NCBI RefSeq assembly: GCF_932526225.1
Contig: NC_064034.1
Span: 15,512,887-15,576,886, forward strand
Reading direction: 5' to 3'
Origin: Nematostella vectensis
Taxonomy: Eukaryota; Cnidaria; Anthozoa; Actiniaria; Edwardsiidae
DNA: 64,000 nt
Part shown: positions 1 through 10,319 of the stretch, piece after piece
How the letters are laid out: each line of letters starts with the position of its first letter
Position numbering within the stretch: position 1 is the stretch's first letter
Program-made: the position numbers and the translations under genes
Notes under the pieces: model-generated
The model's input: the letters and a program-made list of their open reading frames with translations, nothing else
The model's database searches: none
What the model was told of the DNA's origin: nothing

Positions 1-139
1 ACACAAATTCAAAGGCCCAAAGGCCATTGAAATGGCTGCTATGTCTGCCATTATCCAGTTTGACAGTGGGGCGAAGGGACGAGAGAGGGTAATGGTGCCA
101 AGAGAGATGCAGATGAACTGCAAAAGAGGAAGAAGATAG
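1..139 (+). pseudogene. 3' end of a second Mutator-like transposase copy
   Basis: The first 139 bases encode the same C-terminal tail (from HKFKGPKAIEM to a TAG stop at 137-139) as the transposase pseudogene ending at 4581. Its upstream part lies outside the window. It has the same apparent frameshift just before the stop as the other copy: coding continues in the next frame with RKKIAQSNAK. The defect therefore predates the duplication. Confidence 0.75.
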
Positions 140-966
140 CTCAGAGCAATGCAAAGCTAGTCAGACAGCAGGAAGCTGAAGAAAGGGAGGGAGGGCTTGC
201 ATATAGTAGCGGGCTTTCAATGAAGACCCATTTCAGGCAGTTGTTCTCCCAAGGAAATAAAGAAAAACTGCAAATATAATATAAATGTATATCTATTCAA
301 TTCTTGAGAGTTTGTAAATCGAAAATGTTTGGATGGTAATTTTCGGATAACTATAATATTTGGACTGAAATCTGTTTGCTGTTATATCAAGGGTTTGTTA
401 ATTGTTCCATTTCCATTTTTGTTACACTTTACTGTAATTTTGGTCCTGCTAAAGAACGGAAATAACTTGTTTCTTCGGACTCTTTTTTATAGAGGTTCAA
501 GGTTCCAACTGAATCATCATTACTAACTTAGCTTATTTTATTAATAATTGCTTTTGGGCTTATTTTTTGCCTCTCTAGACTGGCTATGATCCTGACATGG
601 ATTCTACATCAGATACGGGCGAAGAGCATGAGGTAAAGTGAATATATGACCAAAAAAAATTGAATGAAAAATATTTTAAAGAATAAGGACGTAATAACTT
701 TTGTCTCATGATCTACATTTAACAAATAATTTTTTTGTCTCTATATATGCTTGTGCTTTGTTTCTAGATGTTGGGTATTATTATTGTTTTGCCTATTTGA
801 TCGATTATGAGGCTTTAAATAATTGTCTACCAACCTCAGTTATTTTTTAACAAATGATGAATAGGATAGATCTGGATAGATATAGGATAGATATACTTTT
901 CTAAGTACTAACAGTTTGTTTGTATTGAATAGGTTCACTTCAAAAGTGAATTGTTGCAGACTTTCA
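1..966 (+). repeat. Direct duplication, copy 1 (partner 4443-5408)
   Basis: Bases 1-966 match 4443-5408 at a constant offset of 4,442 with no indel that I can see and only about ten substitutions (for example near 236, 347, 552 and 804), roughly 99% identity. The copy begins before the window. It covers the transposase 3' end, an AT-rich tail and an exon-like segment at about 580-634 that ends in a GTAAAG donor. Homology stops at 966/5408. Confidence 0.9.
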
Positions 967-2310
967 TAGGGGGCAATGACACCAAAATAGGTAATTCGAT
1001 AGACAGACCACATATGAAACAACATGGAAGCAGTTTATCCAGTGCACTCATTTTTCAACAATTTGTTTAAGCCTTAAGGATAATTCTTGCAGTTTACAAG
1101 TGCCTGCACTATTCATAGTGGAAAACAGTTATCCGTACTAAAATATTGGTCTGAGCCCAGGCTATCTTTATAAGTTGAAAACAATTACATCAATTGTATC
1201 TGTACATGATATTCAGTTTACTATACAGTACAGCAGATTTGCAAACACACAAACTTGGTCGATTACCAGTTTTTGGACAATATTAATTGTATGGGGAAAA
1301 CAATGTGATTGGATAAACATAAGCTAAAGAAACATTTTCTCTTTTAGAAGAAAACAACAAGCAACTCATAAAAAGAAAAGCTAGGTGCAAAGCAAGCAGA
1401 AAAGCAAAGAAGTTCAACAAGGGGAAAGCTATTTAGTAGGTGACACCAAAATTGGCACACTGTTAATATATGATTATGAACAGTAGATGAGTAATTATAA
1501 ATGGGTAGTTAGTTAGATACTCAAGACCTTATCATCAATTTAGTTGCACTTGTACCAATGCCATCGGGTTTTCTTCACAATAGAAAATATAGGACAAAAA
1601 TGAAAATACATGAACTTCAAATTATTTTAAAGCTATTGTTTTCATCCTTTTAATGGCCTAAAAATTTCATAAATCAATATTTCTAGCTTTTATAACTATG
1701 GTATTTGATTTTTTCATTGCTGTAATGTAGATATAAAACTTGCCTGTAAATATTTGAACCAGGGATTTTTTATGGACATTAACTGGGTACGTTTGTTGAA
1801 ATGCTTTCTCTCGATTGAAATGTGCAAAACGCTATCAAAAATTATTGTTTATACCCTGAAAACTAAAGCTGTGAACTAAAGATATTATGTTGTGTGGGAT
1901 TCTATATGTATATACAAGTTACTTTTAAAAATGATGAAACGGGGGGTTATACCCGACAATATACCTCACATACCCAGGCTTCATTTTCATAATGCAAACA
2001 CAAACCATCTTTCTCCTGTACCAAATAAAAAGCAAGTATTTTCTTCACTGAATATGAAGTGAATGAATAGAATAAATGAATATAAAGGAATGAAATGGTG
2101 AAAAAAGGTAAAGGATTTTATTGTAGTGTGAACAATATGATTAATAGTGTCAACACCGGAGAAAATTATGTTTTCATCTCCATTATTCCAGAAAAAGAAA
2201 GACATACAGTATTAGAGCTGTTATGATATTCAAAAATCGGAAAAATACTAAAATACTGTATTGTGAACAATAAGATTGGACAGTGGAAAAGTATTGCACA
2301 GGATAGATAT
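967..2310. other. AT-rich stretch, no gene recognised
   Basis: No long ORF, RNA gene or recognisable domain. Several runs of A/T and short ORFs that look like chance. Only the 68-bp repeat that follows at 2311 stands out. Confidence 0.5.
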
Positions 2311-2378
2311 TTTTTGCCATAGTCCTGCTGGCTGTCTTAGACGCTTGACTCCTTATACAGGATTAGCCTATATCTGGA
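2311..2378 (+). repeat. 68-bp dispersed repeat, copy A
   Basis: Aligns without gaps to 6521-6588 with about 61 of 68 identical bases. The core CATAGTCCTGCTGGCTGTCT and the 3' part GGATTAGCCTATATCTGGA are the best conserved parts. No terminal repeats are visible, so it is probably a fragment of a larger repeat family. Confidence 0.8.
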
Positions 2379-2841
2379 CAGGGCTAGGCCACTCTCTACC
2401 TGGATTTTGGGTCATTTTTTGCAAATCAGAAAAAACCTTATCCCAATCGCATAATTTATTCATCTTTCTAGATCTTTTTACAGATTAAAAAAATTCCGAG
2501 TATTTCCAGAGATACAACGCTTTTTTGTGAGGGTGTTATTAAAATATCCCGCCATGTAATTAGAAGTTACTAGTTACCATGGAAACTGGAAGTGTTTTTT
2601 TTTTAAACAATGGTCGAAAACTTGAAGGAAAAAGGCTACAAACTCACTGAAAACGATGGACATTATAAATTGGGGTCTGGGCTCTAGTTTAGGGGATGAA
2701 TGAATTGCTCAATGCATTGAGTACCCTAGAAGGAACAATTTTGTCAAACTATACAATTTGTCAATTCCATACGCTCAACTCCAATATTTACCATCATTTT
2801 TGCTCCATTATCTCGATTCGAATACGTTCTACGGCCTAGAA

Positions 2842-4721
2842 ATGCCGAGAAAAGGAAAGAGGAAGAGTTTTAGAGGCCGACCAGCGTGGGAAAAGGCAAA
2901 AGATTCGCCTGAAATGATCTCAAATGCTAGCGAAGATTGTGCTGAAGCCGGACAAGATGGCGGACTATCCGAACACGAGGACGCTGTTTTGCCTTCATCT
3001 TCAAAACAAGATACAGGGTCTTCTTCTTCTAGGCCTGTCGGAAGTTCCGAAGAGGAAACTCCAGAAGAAGAGGAGGTGTTTACTGCTTCCGAAAGGAAGC
3101 TTGCGAGTTCGGCAACGACAAGTAACCGTTCGAAGCCGTATACTGAAGATCCCGATCCTGGCTACCGGTTTATCCTTGGAATGCTAAGCCATGCCATGGA
3201 TATCAACAGAAGGCTTGTGTATGCTGCTGCTGAGACCGGCATTGGGAGAGAAGGTATGGCCACGATATGTGAGATATTGAACATGCCCCAGCCTATGTCC
3301 TCACAAGCTTGGAAGGACCACCAGAACACACTCTATAGCGCTCACAAGAAAGCTGTGAGTGAGCACTTAGAATCTTCAAGGGCAAGACTTCGCCAGAAAT
3401 TATCAGGGGACTTATCTGCTACTGATGATGATCAGGTTTTCGATATTGTTGTCACTTACGATGGAACGTGGTCTAAGCGTGGCCATACAGCAAATTTTGG
3501 ATTTGGATTTGTGATGTCTGTAGACACTGGTGAGGTTTTAGACTACGGATTCAAGTCTAAAATTTGTTGGGAATGCAACAACCAGGCATATGATCGAGCA
3601 TCGGAGGAGTACCACAACTGGTATAAGGGGCACAAGGAAACATGCTCAGAGACATTTGAAGGCAGCAGTGGGAATATGGAAGTAGAGATTGCCAAGGATT
3701 TGTGGGCAAGATCAACAGACTTTGGTCTTCGCTATAAATATATGGTATGCGACGGTGATTCAAGGGCATATAATGCCGTGTGGGACACTTACGGGAGCTG
3801 TGATAAGTGCAAGCTCTATGAGAATATTGCAAGGCAGAGCAAACAATATAAAAACTGGCTTCTAACTGAGGACCACACAGAATGAAAGGTAGAGCATGAG
3901 GACGAAACAGCAGAATGTCGGCGAGTCATCAAGCTTGATTGCATTGGGCACGTGCAAAAGCGAATGGGCACGGCCTTGAGGGAATTGAAAAAGAAAACTA
4001 AAGGAAAGTTGTCTGATGGAAAATCAGTTGGCGGGAAGGGCCATCGTCTATCAGATAAAACAATATCAAAGCTACAAGAGTACTATGGAAAAGCAATTAG
4101 AAGGAACATAAACAAGAAAGCCAAATCGCAAAAGAACATTGACAACAGCATCGATCAAATGAGTCAAGCGATTCTAGCGGTGCTACATCACACTGTGTTA
4201 TCAGATGACAGCAAAAAGAGGCACCAGTACTGTTCCAAGGGAAATAACTCATGGTGTGGGTTTGTAAGAAATGGAAAGGAAGTTGAGCCACAGACACATC
4301 ACCTGAATGTTGTCTTTCTTGACTTCCTCAAGCCTATCTTCACTCGGCTTACTGACCGCTCCCTCCTTCTACGATGCCTCCCAGGATTTTCACAAAATCA
4401 AAATGAGTGTCTGAACAGTGTGGTTTGGACAAAAGCGCCAAAACACAAATTCAAAGGCCCAAAGGCCATTGAAATGGCTGCTATGTCTGCCATTATCCAG
4501 TTTGACAGTGGGGCGAAGGGACGAGAGAGGGTAATGGTGCCAAGAGAGATGCAGATGAACTGCAAAAGAGGAAGAAGATAGCTCAGAGCAATGCAAAGCT
4601 AGTCAGACAGCAGGAAGCTGAAGAAAGGGAGGGAGGGCTTGCATATAGTAGCGGGCTTTCAATGAAGACCCATTTCAGCCAGTTGTTCTCCCAAGGAAAT
4701 AAAGAAAAACTGCAAATATAA
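2842..4721 (+). pseudogene. Mutator-like (MULE) transposase, interrupted
   Basis: Encodes a DDE transposase resembling the Mutator-like transposase domain proteins common in cnidarian genomes. The ATG at 2842 (MPRKGKRKS) starts a basic N-terminus, then an acidic Ser/Glu-rich linker (about residues 35-100), then the catalytic region. Candidate acidic triad: Asp in VTYDGTW (residue ~207), Asp in VCDGDSRAY (~304-306), Glu in NQNECLNSVVW (~522). Zinc-type cysteines occur in KICWECNNQ and SCDKCK.

The frame is broken by one TGA at 3883-3885; translation resumes in the same frame immediately after it. A second break, a frameshift at about 4515-4545, leads into a tail (RKKIAQSNAK to GNKEKLQI) ending at 4721, although the original frame stops at 4581. 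An exon-like piece (YDPDMDSTSDTGEEHE then GTAAAG) follows at about 5020-5076. Probably a recently inactivated element; family call by motif only. Confidence 0.75.
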
Positions 4722-5408
4722 TATAAATGTATATCTATTCAATTCTTGAGAGTTTGTAAATCGAAAATGTTTGGATGGTAATTTTCGGATAACTATAACA
4801 TTTGGACTGAAATCTGTTTGCTGTTATATCAAGGGTTTGTTAATTGTTCCATTTCCATTTTTGTTACACTTTACTGTAATTTTGGTCCTGCTAAAGAACG
4901 GAAATAACTTGTTTCTTCGGACTCTTTTTTATAGAGGTTCAAGGTTCCAACTGAATCATCATTACTAACTTAGCTTATTTTATTAATAATTGTTTTTGGG
5001 CTTATTTTTGGCCTCTCTAGACTGGCTATGATCCTGACATGGATTCTACATCAGATACGGGCGAAGAGCATGAGGTAAAGTGAATATATGACCAAAAAAA
5101 ATTGAATTAAAAATATTTTAAAGAATAAGGACGTAATTACTTTTGTCTCATGATCTACATTTAACAAATAATTTTTTTGTCTCTATATATGCTTGTGCTT
5201 TGTTTCTAGATGTTGGGTATTATTATTGTTTTGCCTATTTGATCAATTATGAGGCTTTAAATAATTGTCTACCAACCTCAGTTATTTTTTAACAAATGAT
5301 GAATAGGATAGATCTGGATAGATATAGGATAGATATACTTTTCTAAGTACTAACAGTTTGTTTGTATTGAATAGGTTCACTTCAAAAGTGAATTGTTGCA
5401 GACTTTCA
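4443..5408 (+). repeat. Direct duplication, copy 2 (partner 1-966)
   Basis: Near-identical to 1-966 (constant 4,442-bp offset). It ends abruptly at 5408 against a LINE relic, whereas copy 1 continues into unrelated sequence. One copy has therefore been truncated or interrupted exactly at this junction. Confidence 0.9.
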
Positions 5409-6520
5409 ACAGGCTTGAAACTAGGGGCTTTCAAAATGCATTTCAACTCAAGCAAATTGTAAAGTTCCCCACGCGTGGTAATCGTACTCTAGACCCCATT
5501 ATTATGAACATAAAGCCATTCTACCAAGATCCCATCAAGCGTCCCGCTTTTGGTTTCTCAGATCATTGCACTATCGAACTTCAGCCCTTGGATCGCTGTG
5601 AACAGCCGAACGCGTCCAAACGGACTGTGCTCTCGAGAGACCTCAAGAATCAAACAAGATCGCCATGAGCTCGTATTTGAAAGAAGAGAAGACCCAAATG
5701 CTCGAAAATATTATCTCTACGGGTCTTGAACAGATAATACCCATAAAACCTAAGAAAATCGTTTCCAACGTGGATTAACGATTCCTTAAAATCACTCATA
5801 CGGTGCCGTCAGCAGGCTCTGGCCAGCGGTAATATGACCGACTTCAAGGTCCTTCGCAACCGTGTCAACCGTGCTAGGAAGAACTGTCGAGCAGTCTTCT
5901 ACGAAGGAAAGATAAAACATCTAAAGTCTTGCAAGCCAGCGTCTGGTGGAGAGAAGTTAAACATCTAAGTGGCCTCACACCAACTGCGCGTCCCGATCCC
6001 CTGGCTGATCTCCAGCATATCGTCGGTGGTGAGGGTGATGAGGCCCAAAAGACTCCACTCTCCTGGCAAACATGATAAACTCAAGCTTTCTCTCGCCTAT
6101 GAATGGGTTCACACCACTTAGTGGTCGAGGTGAGTGCGACGACACAGCGCCCCTTGAGCCAAGTCCAAGACCTGTTGGTGAAGACTCAACGCTGAAAAAA
6201 TTGCTAGCCCTCCACCCAAACAAAGCGTCGGGCCCCGACCAGATACCATCTTGGCTCCTTAAGGATAATGCAGACTTGCTTGCTGCACCAATAGCGTATA
6301 TTCTGAATTCAAGCTTCCGGGAGAGTCGCCTACCCAAGCAGTCACCAGTAATGGATGTTAACAAACACTTAAGACCTATATCATTAACGCCAATCTTGTC
6401 TAAAGTGGCTGAAGATTACGTGGTTGAGAGTTATATCAAGCCAACGGTCTTGGCTGAAGACGACCAGAATCAATTTGGGACAAGCGTCTAAGTCCAAAAT
6501 TTCCAGATGACGCCAGTTAA
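5400..6520 (+). pseudogene. Non-LTR retrotransposon (Jockey/CR1-type) relic
   Basis: A decayed pol fragment. 5400-5668 resembles the C-terminal half of an APE-type endonuclease (FNRLETRGF, NRTLDPIIMN, GFSDHCTIEL: the SDH motif). The linker and start of the reverse transcriptase follow in shifting frames (VWWREVKHLSGL near 5942; HPNKASGPDQIPSWLLK at about 6205-6265; HLRPISLTPILSKVAED at about 6365-6420). The catalytic RT palm motifs are missing because the sequence ends near 6500. Several frameshifts and stops; no 3' UTR or tail recognised. Confidence 0.7.
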
Positions 6521-6588
6521 TTTTTACCATAGTCCTGCTGGCTGTCTCAGACGCTGGGTTTCTTATATAGGATTAGCCTATATCTGGA
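6521..6588 (+). repeat. 68-bp dispersed repeat, copy B
   Basis: Partner of 2311-2378, same orientation, about 90% identical without gaps. Lies directly after the LINE relic. Confidence 0.8.
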
Positions 6589-7085
6589 AGGGGGTTTGGT
6601 TTTAGTTCAAATTCCCAGTTGACGCTGCATTGCACTATTTAGTCATTCATTATTTGCTTACCTAGCATTCTCACGTGAGACTCAGTTGCCATTGACACAT
6701 GTGGTCCACACTTGTTAAGTTTTCCCACTGACTTTGCTTGCTATGACTTTGAACAAGAAATCTTGGGCGCCATTATCACAAAGACAAAAAAAGTGAAAAC
6801 ATGTGTTCAAGATATGTAATAAGCTTATCTGGGAACTCTACTAAAAGATTGAGGCAAAGGCTATCGAGCTCCAGGGAGACTGCTTGATAGTCCAGCTGCG
6901 AAACAACGTTTGTTTGTTTGACTGCAAAGGAATTGAATTGTGATTTCAGTTTGTTTTCCTGGGACGAAAAATCATCCGAATGCACGAATGAATGAAACTT
7001 GAATTGCTTACCTATCATTTTCACTTTGGACTCAACTGCTTAGTTGCAATCAGATGCAAACTCTTGTGAAAAGTTGTATTAATTT
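6589..7085. other. No gene recognised
   Basis: Unique AT-rich sequence with only short ORFs. No domain, repeat or RNA gene seen. Confidence 0.5.
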
Positions 7086-7094
7086 GAGCCTGCT

Positions 7095-7193
7095 GACATG
7101 ACGGAAAAACCTGGAAAACGCGCAATTCCAGATTCCTTATTCGATGTGAAATGGGCTTATTTGAAGCGTCACGTCATGTTTTTCCGTCATGTC
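7095..7193. mobile_element. 99-bp MITE with 16-bp TIRs and 9-bp target duplication
   Basis: Perfect 16-bp terminal inverted repeats: GACATGACGGAAAAAC at 7095-7110 and its reverse complement at 7178-7193. They are flanked by a perfect 9-bp direct repeat GAGCCTGCT at 7086-7094 and 7194-7202. A 9-bp target duplication is typical of Mutator-like elements, so this is best read as a tiny non-autonomous MULE-type MITE. The interior has no coding capacity. Superfamily assignment is inferred from TSD length. Confidence 0.8.
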
Positions 7194-7203
7194 GAGCCTG
7201 CTG

Positions 7204-8186
7204 CATATACCGCTGTGCAGCCAATGGCCACGGCCTGTGGTCAGTTTGGGCACGTAACATAGGGGTGTAGCTGTCCACTAAGCAACTAAGAAGCACCTAT
7301 CATTAAGTGTTGCTTTAAGGACTTATCAATTTAGGCGGTGTCATTCCAGTTGAACAAGTGTGTTTTCTTGACACGTTAGTACAGCCCCCTGTGACTTAGT
7401 GTTATCAGTGTTCAAGGTTATAGATGATATTTGAGAAAACGTGTTAATGCTTTATGGAAATATATTCACTGAAACTCTAAATGCAAATATTGGCACTGTT
7501 CAGTCCGGCTTTTTCAAAATTTGTCTTTTTCAGATCTCTGAGCCGAAGAGAGGACCTCGTCGACTCACTCGATTGCCTCGGACGGCAGACCTCAATCACG
7601 AGACAATACGCCATAATCAGGATCTGATTTTTAAAGATTATTTTATTATGTATACTTATTTGATAATAAAACAGTGTTAGTGCGACAGCCTTTTTCTTTG
7701 GGTCTTCTTCTATTTCATGGGGTGCGTGTAGCTTGTTGATTGATTTACGGTGTTTTAGATTAGTTCTTCTTCTCGCGATGTTATGGAAATAAAAATGGAG
7801 CTGGCACGTAATTGTTTCGGATCCCCACATTATGTTCACAGTCTTAGTAAAATACTACGAAAAGCAAAATGTCTCCTTTTTTTAATAAATTGTGAAGTAC
7901 TTTTGTGTAGAAGTATTGATAAACGAACCCGCGCACAACAGTCGCTTTCAATTTTAGCCACACATGTAACGAAAATTTTCTCGCATATGGCATTTGCAAG
8001 TCTCAGGTCCAGATTCCTGTTTTCAGACACCATTTTCTATTCTCACACATCGTTTTCCAATTTCACAGTGCAATTCCATTTCTTTTCTAACTATTTCCAA
8101 ACACGGATAATACGACTCCTTTCCTCGTCTAACGATTTCCAAAATCGACACTTTTGTCACATTTGGCTTGTCATAAATGTCTGCTG
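7204..8186. other. Mostly uncharacterised; one possible terminal exon
   Basis: A possible 3' exon sits at 7534-7627. A TTTTTCAG acceptor is followed by 30 open codons (SLSRREDLVDSLDCLGRQ onward), a TGA at 7625 and an AATAAA at 7665. No upstream exon can be tied to it, so this may be chance. The rest shows only short overlapping ORFs on both strands and no recognised domain. Confidence 0.2.
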
Positions 8187-9120
8187 AAGTGAAGGTGTTG
8201 GTTGGAGCATGCAAAACATGCCGAAATCGCAACGCTCAAGTCACGAATGACACACGAGCTGCCAAACGGACCCTGGGAGAAAGTTGGAGTCAATCTGTTC
8301 GAGCTCGACAAGAACGAATAAATGTTAACTGTGGACTACTTTAGCAATTTCTGGGAAATAGACAGGCTGCAAGCACCACTTCAGCTGCTGTCATCCTCAA
8401 GCTCAAGAACCACTTTGCAAGGCATGGCTGTCGGAACCGCCTCATCAGTGAGGATGGCCCTCAGGTTGCGTCATCCGAATTCCAAAACACCACACAAGTA
8501 GCCAAACACAGCCAGAGCAACAGGAAGGAAGAATAGCAGACAAGACAGCAAAGAATTTTTCCGAAAAGCGATACCTTGCAATCCTGGATCATTGAAACAC
8601 CACAACACAAGGCATGAGATCAAGCCCAGCATAACGCCACAAGGTAGGCACTCCTCCGGCCCCGAACAAGTAACCCAGACCACGACGTTAAAGACTTACG
8701 GGCGCGTCAGCAGCAGCAGAGCAGATATTATAACCAACACAACCACGATTGACAGCTTTTCAGAGGATTAGAGTAAGGTCTGGAAGAAAGGCAGAGTCAC
8801 TGCAATGTTGTATGAGATATCATATATGGTCGAGACTTCCGACGGAGGAGTGTACCAGAGGAACAGGGTCCTCCTGAAGACGAAAGGAGAAAAAAGGACA
8901 CAACAGAGATAGCGTGCGTGACAAACACCACTGATCCTGAGAGCAACACTCACCAGATGGATACACCGCCTGTGGAGACCGACGACGAGCCACGCACACA
9001 GACAGCAGAGCACCAAGGCGAAGCCTGCACCCAGAAGGTCACAGCTTGAAGGACTACATACAACAGGAGTCCAACAGTCAGGCCCGTACCCAGGGACTGG
9101 TCACAAACAATATGTGACAG
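8187..9120 (+). pseudogene. Ty3/gypsy integrase relic
   Basis: A frameshifted integrase core. The catalytic-core start reads LPNGPWEKVGVNLFEL then TVDYFSNFWEIDRL at about 8255-8372. It continues as AVILKLKNHFARHGC and LISEDGPQV (the second-Asp DNGPQF-like motif, here EDGPQ) at about 8388-8468. The C-terminal region contains VWKKGRVTAMLYE, YMVETSDGGVYQRNRVLLKTK at about 8778-8885 and a Pro/Glu/Thr-rich tail. This organisation is that of K02A2.6-type Ty3/gypsy pol found in many invertebrates. Multiple stops and shifts; no LTRs recognised next to it. Confidence 0.7.
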
Positions 9121-9299
9121 ACAGCCCCCCTAACGGCCGGAAATCCACTTTCGGTTCGCTATAGACGTGTTATTTGTAGACAAAAATATCAAGCATAAGC
9201 GAACTAGATAAGAAAAAGGCATTTTATATCTTTACTATTATAAGCGTTACGTCTGTCGGGCAAACGTTTTTGATTGTTAGAGCGGTATGACCACCATCA

Positions 9300-10230
9300 A
9301 CCTGCACATCATGCTGCATCAAGCTTTTGGAAGAGAACTCTTGCAGGCGCCATTATCGAAAACACATGTGCACATAAAATAGAAAAACATGTGCACATAA
9401 ATAACTGACTACAAGACATAAAAGAAAGCAAAGAGGACTTTGGTGGTGTCAGTATTATAGCCATTGGCGACCTTTTTCAACTTCAACCTGTTACGGATGG
9501 GCATATATTCAAAGATTTTAATGACCTTCAATATGGCTCTCTTGCACTTTAAAATGGCTCTCTAACACTAAAATGTTTAAGTTGTTGGAAATTATTAGAC
9601 AAAAAGAAAGTAAAGTATTTGCAGAAATCCCTAATAGATATTTTGAAAATCAAACAACGAATTATCCAAGAAAACTTATTCAATAATACCTTAATGAGTG
9701 TTCCTCACCTGTTTATTCAGAATGCCAAAGTGAATTAATTTAAAATGAGAGCACATCAAGTTGTCATTGGGGTCAAACATACAATAAAGGCTCATGATAG
9801 AGTCATAGGAGCCATCTCGTCAAAGCTTAGAGAGAAAATCATGAGGAAAATCCCGAATGATCCAAGAAAGACCAAACAAATTATTTCCAACCTTCAAATT
9901 GCAGAGGGAGAAAGAACAGAAATAGCTCTGAATATCCAAACCGAAGCTGGAATGACCAATGGTGCAAGTAATATTGTCAAAAAGATAATTCTTTACCAAC
10001 CAGGAAAGCCATCAGATATAATATGGGTCCAGTTTTACCATACTGATGTAGGAGAGATAACTCGACATGATAACAAGCATTTACACCCGGGGAAAAATCA
10101 TCCCATTCCGCTAACCAGGAATCCTCAATCAAAGCCTGCACAAAGATCTGCTGGAAACGAGAATGTACACAATTTGTCACAAGGTGATCGAAACAAAAAT
10201 AGTTGCACACATATATTTTACGTATTTTAA
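9300..10230 (+). pseudogene. PIF1-like helicase relic (Helitron- or TE-associated)
   Basis: The sequence around 9440-9540 reads GVSIIAIGDLFQLQPV, the Walker-B/GDxxQLxP signature (motif III) of PIF1/RRM3 helicases, followed by a TAA where helicase sequence normally continues. An open stretch from about 9745 to 10230 carries the conserved C-terminal part: KHTIKAHDRVIGAISSK, IPNDPRKTKQIISNL, then AEGERTEIALNIQTEAGMTN, close to the region with helicase motifs V-VI. The N-terminal Walker A is not present. In cnidarian genomes such proteins belong to Helitron or Helitron-like elements. No RepHel motif is visible here, so the parent element is inferred. Confidence 0.7.
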
Positions 10231-10319
10231 GTTTCGGAATGTACACAAATACCTCCCATGGGAGTTTAAGAGAGTCGGTATTTAAAAAGTTGTAGGATAT
10301 ACAAGGTCGTTCGAAATTC

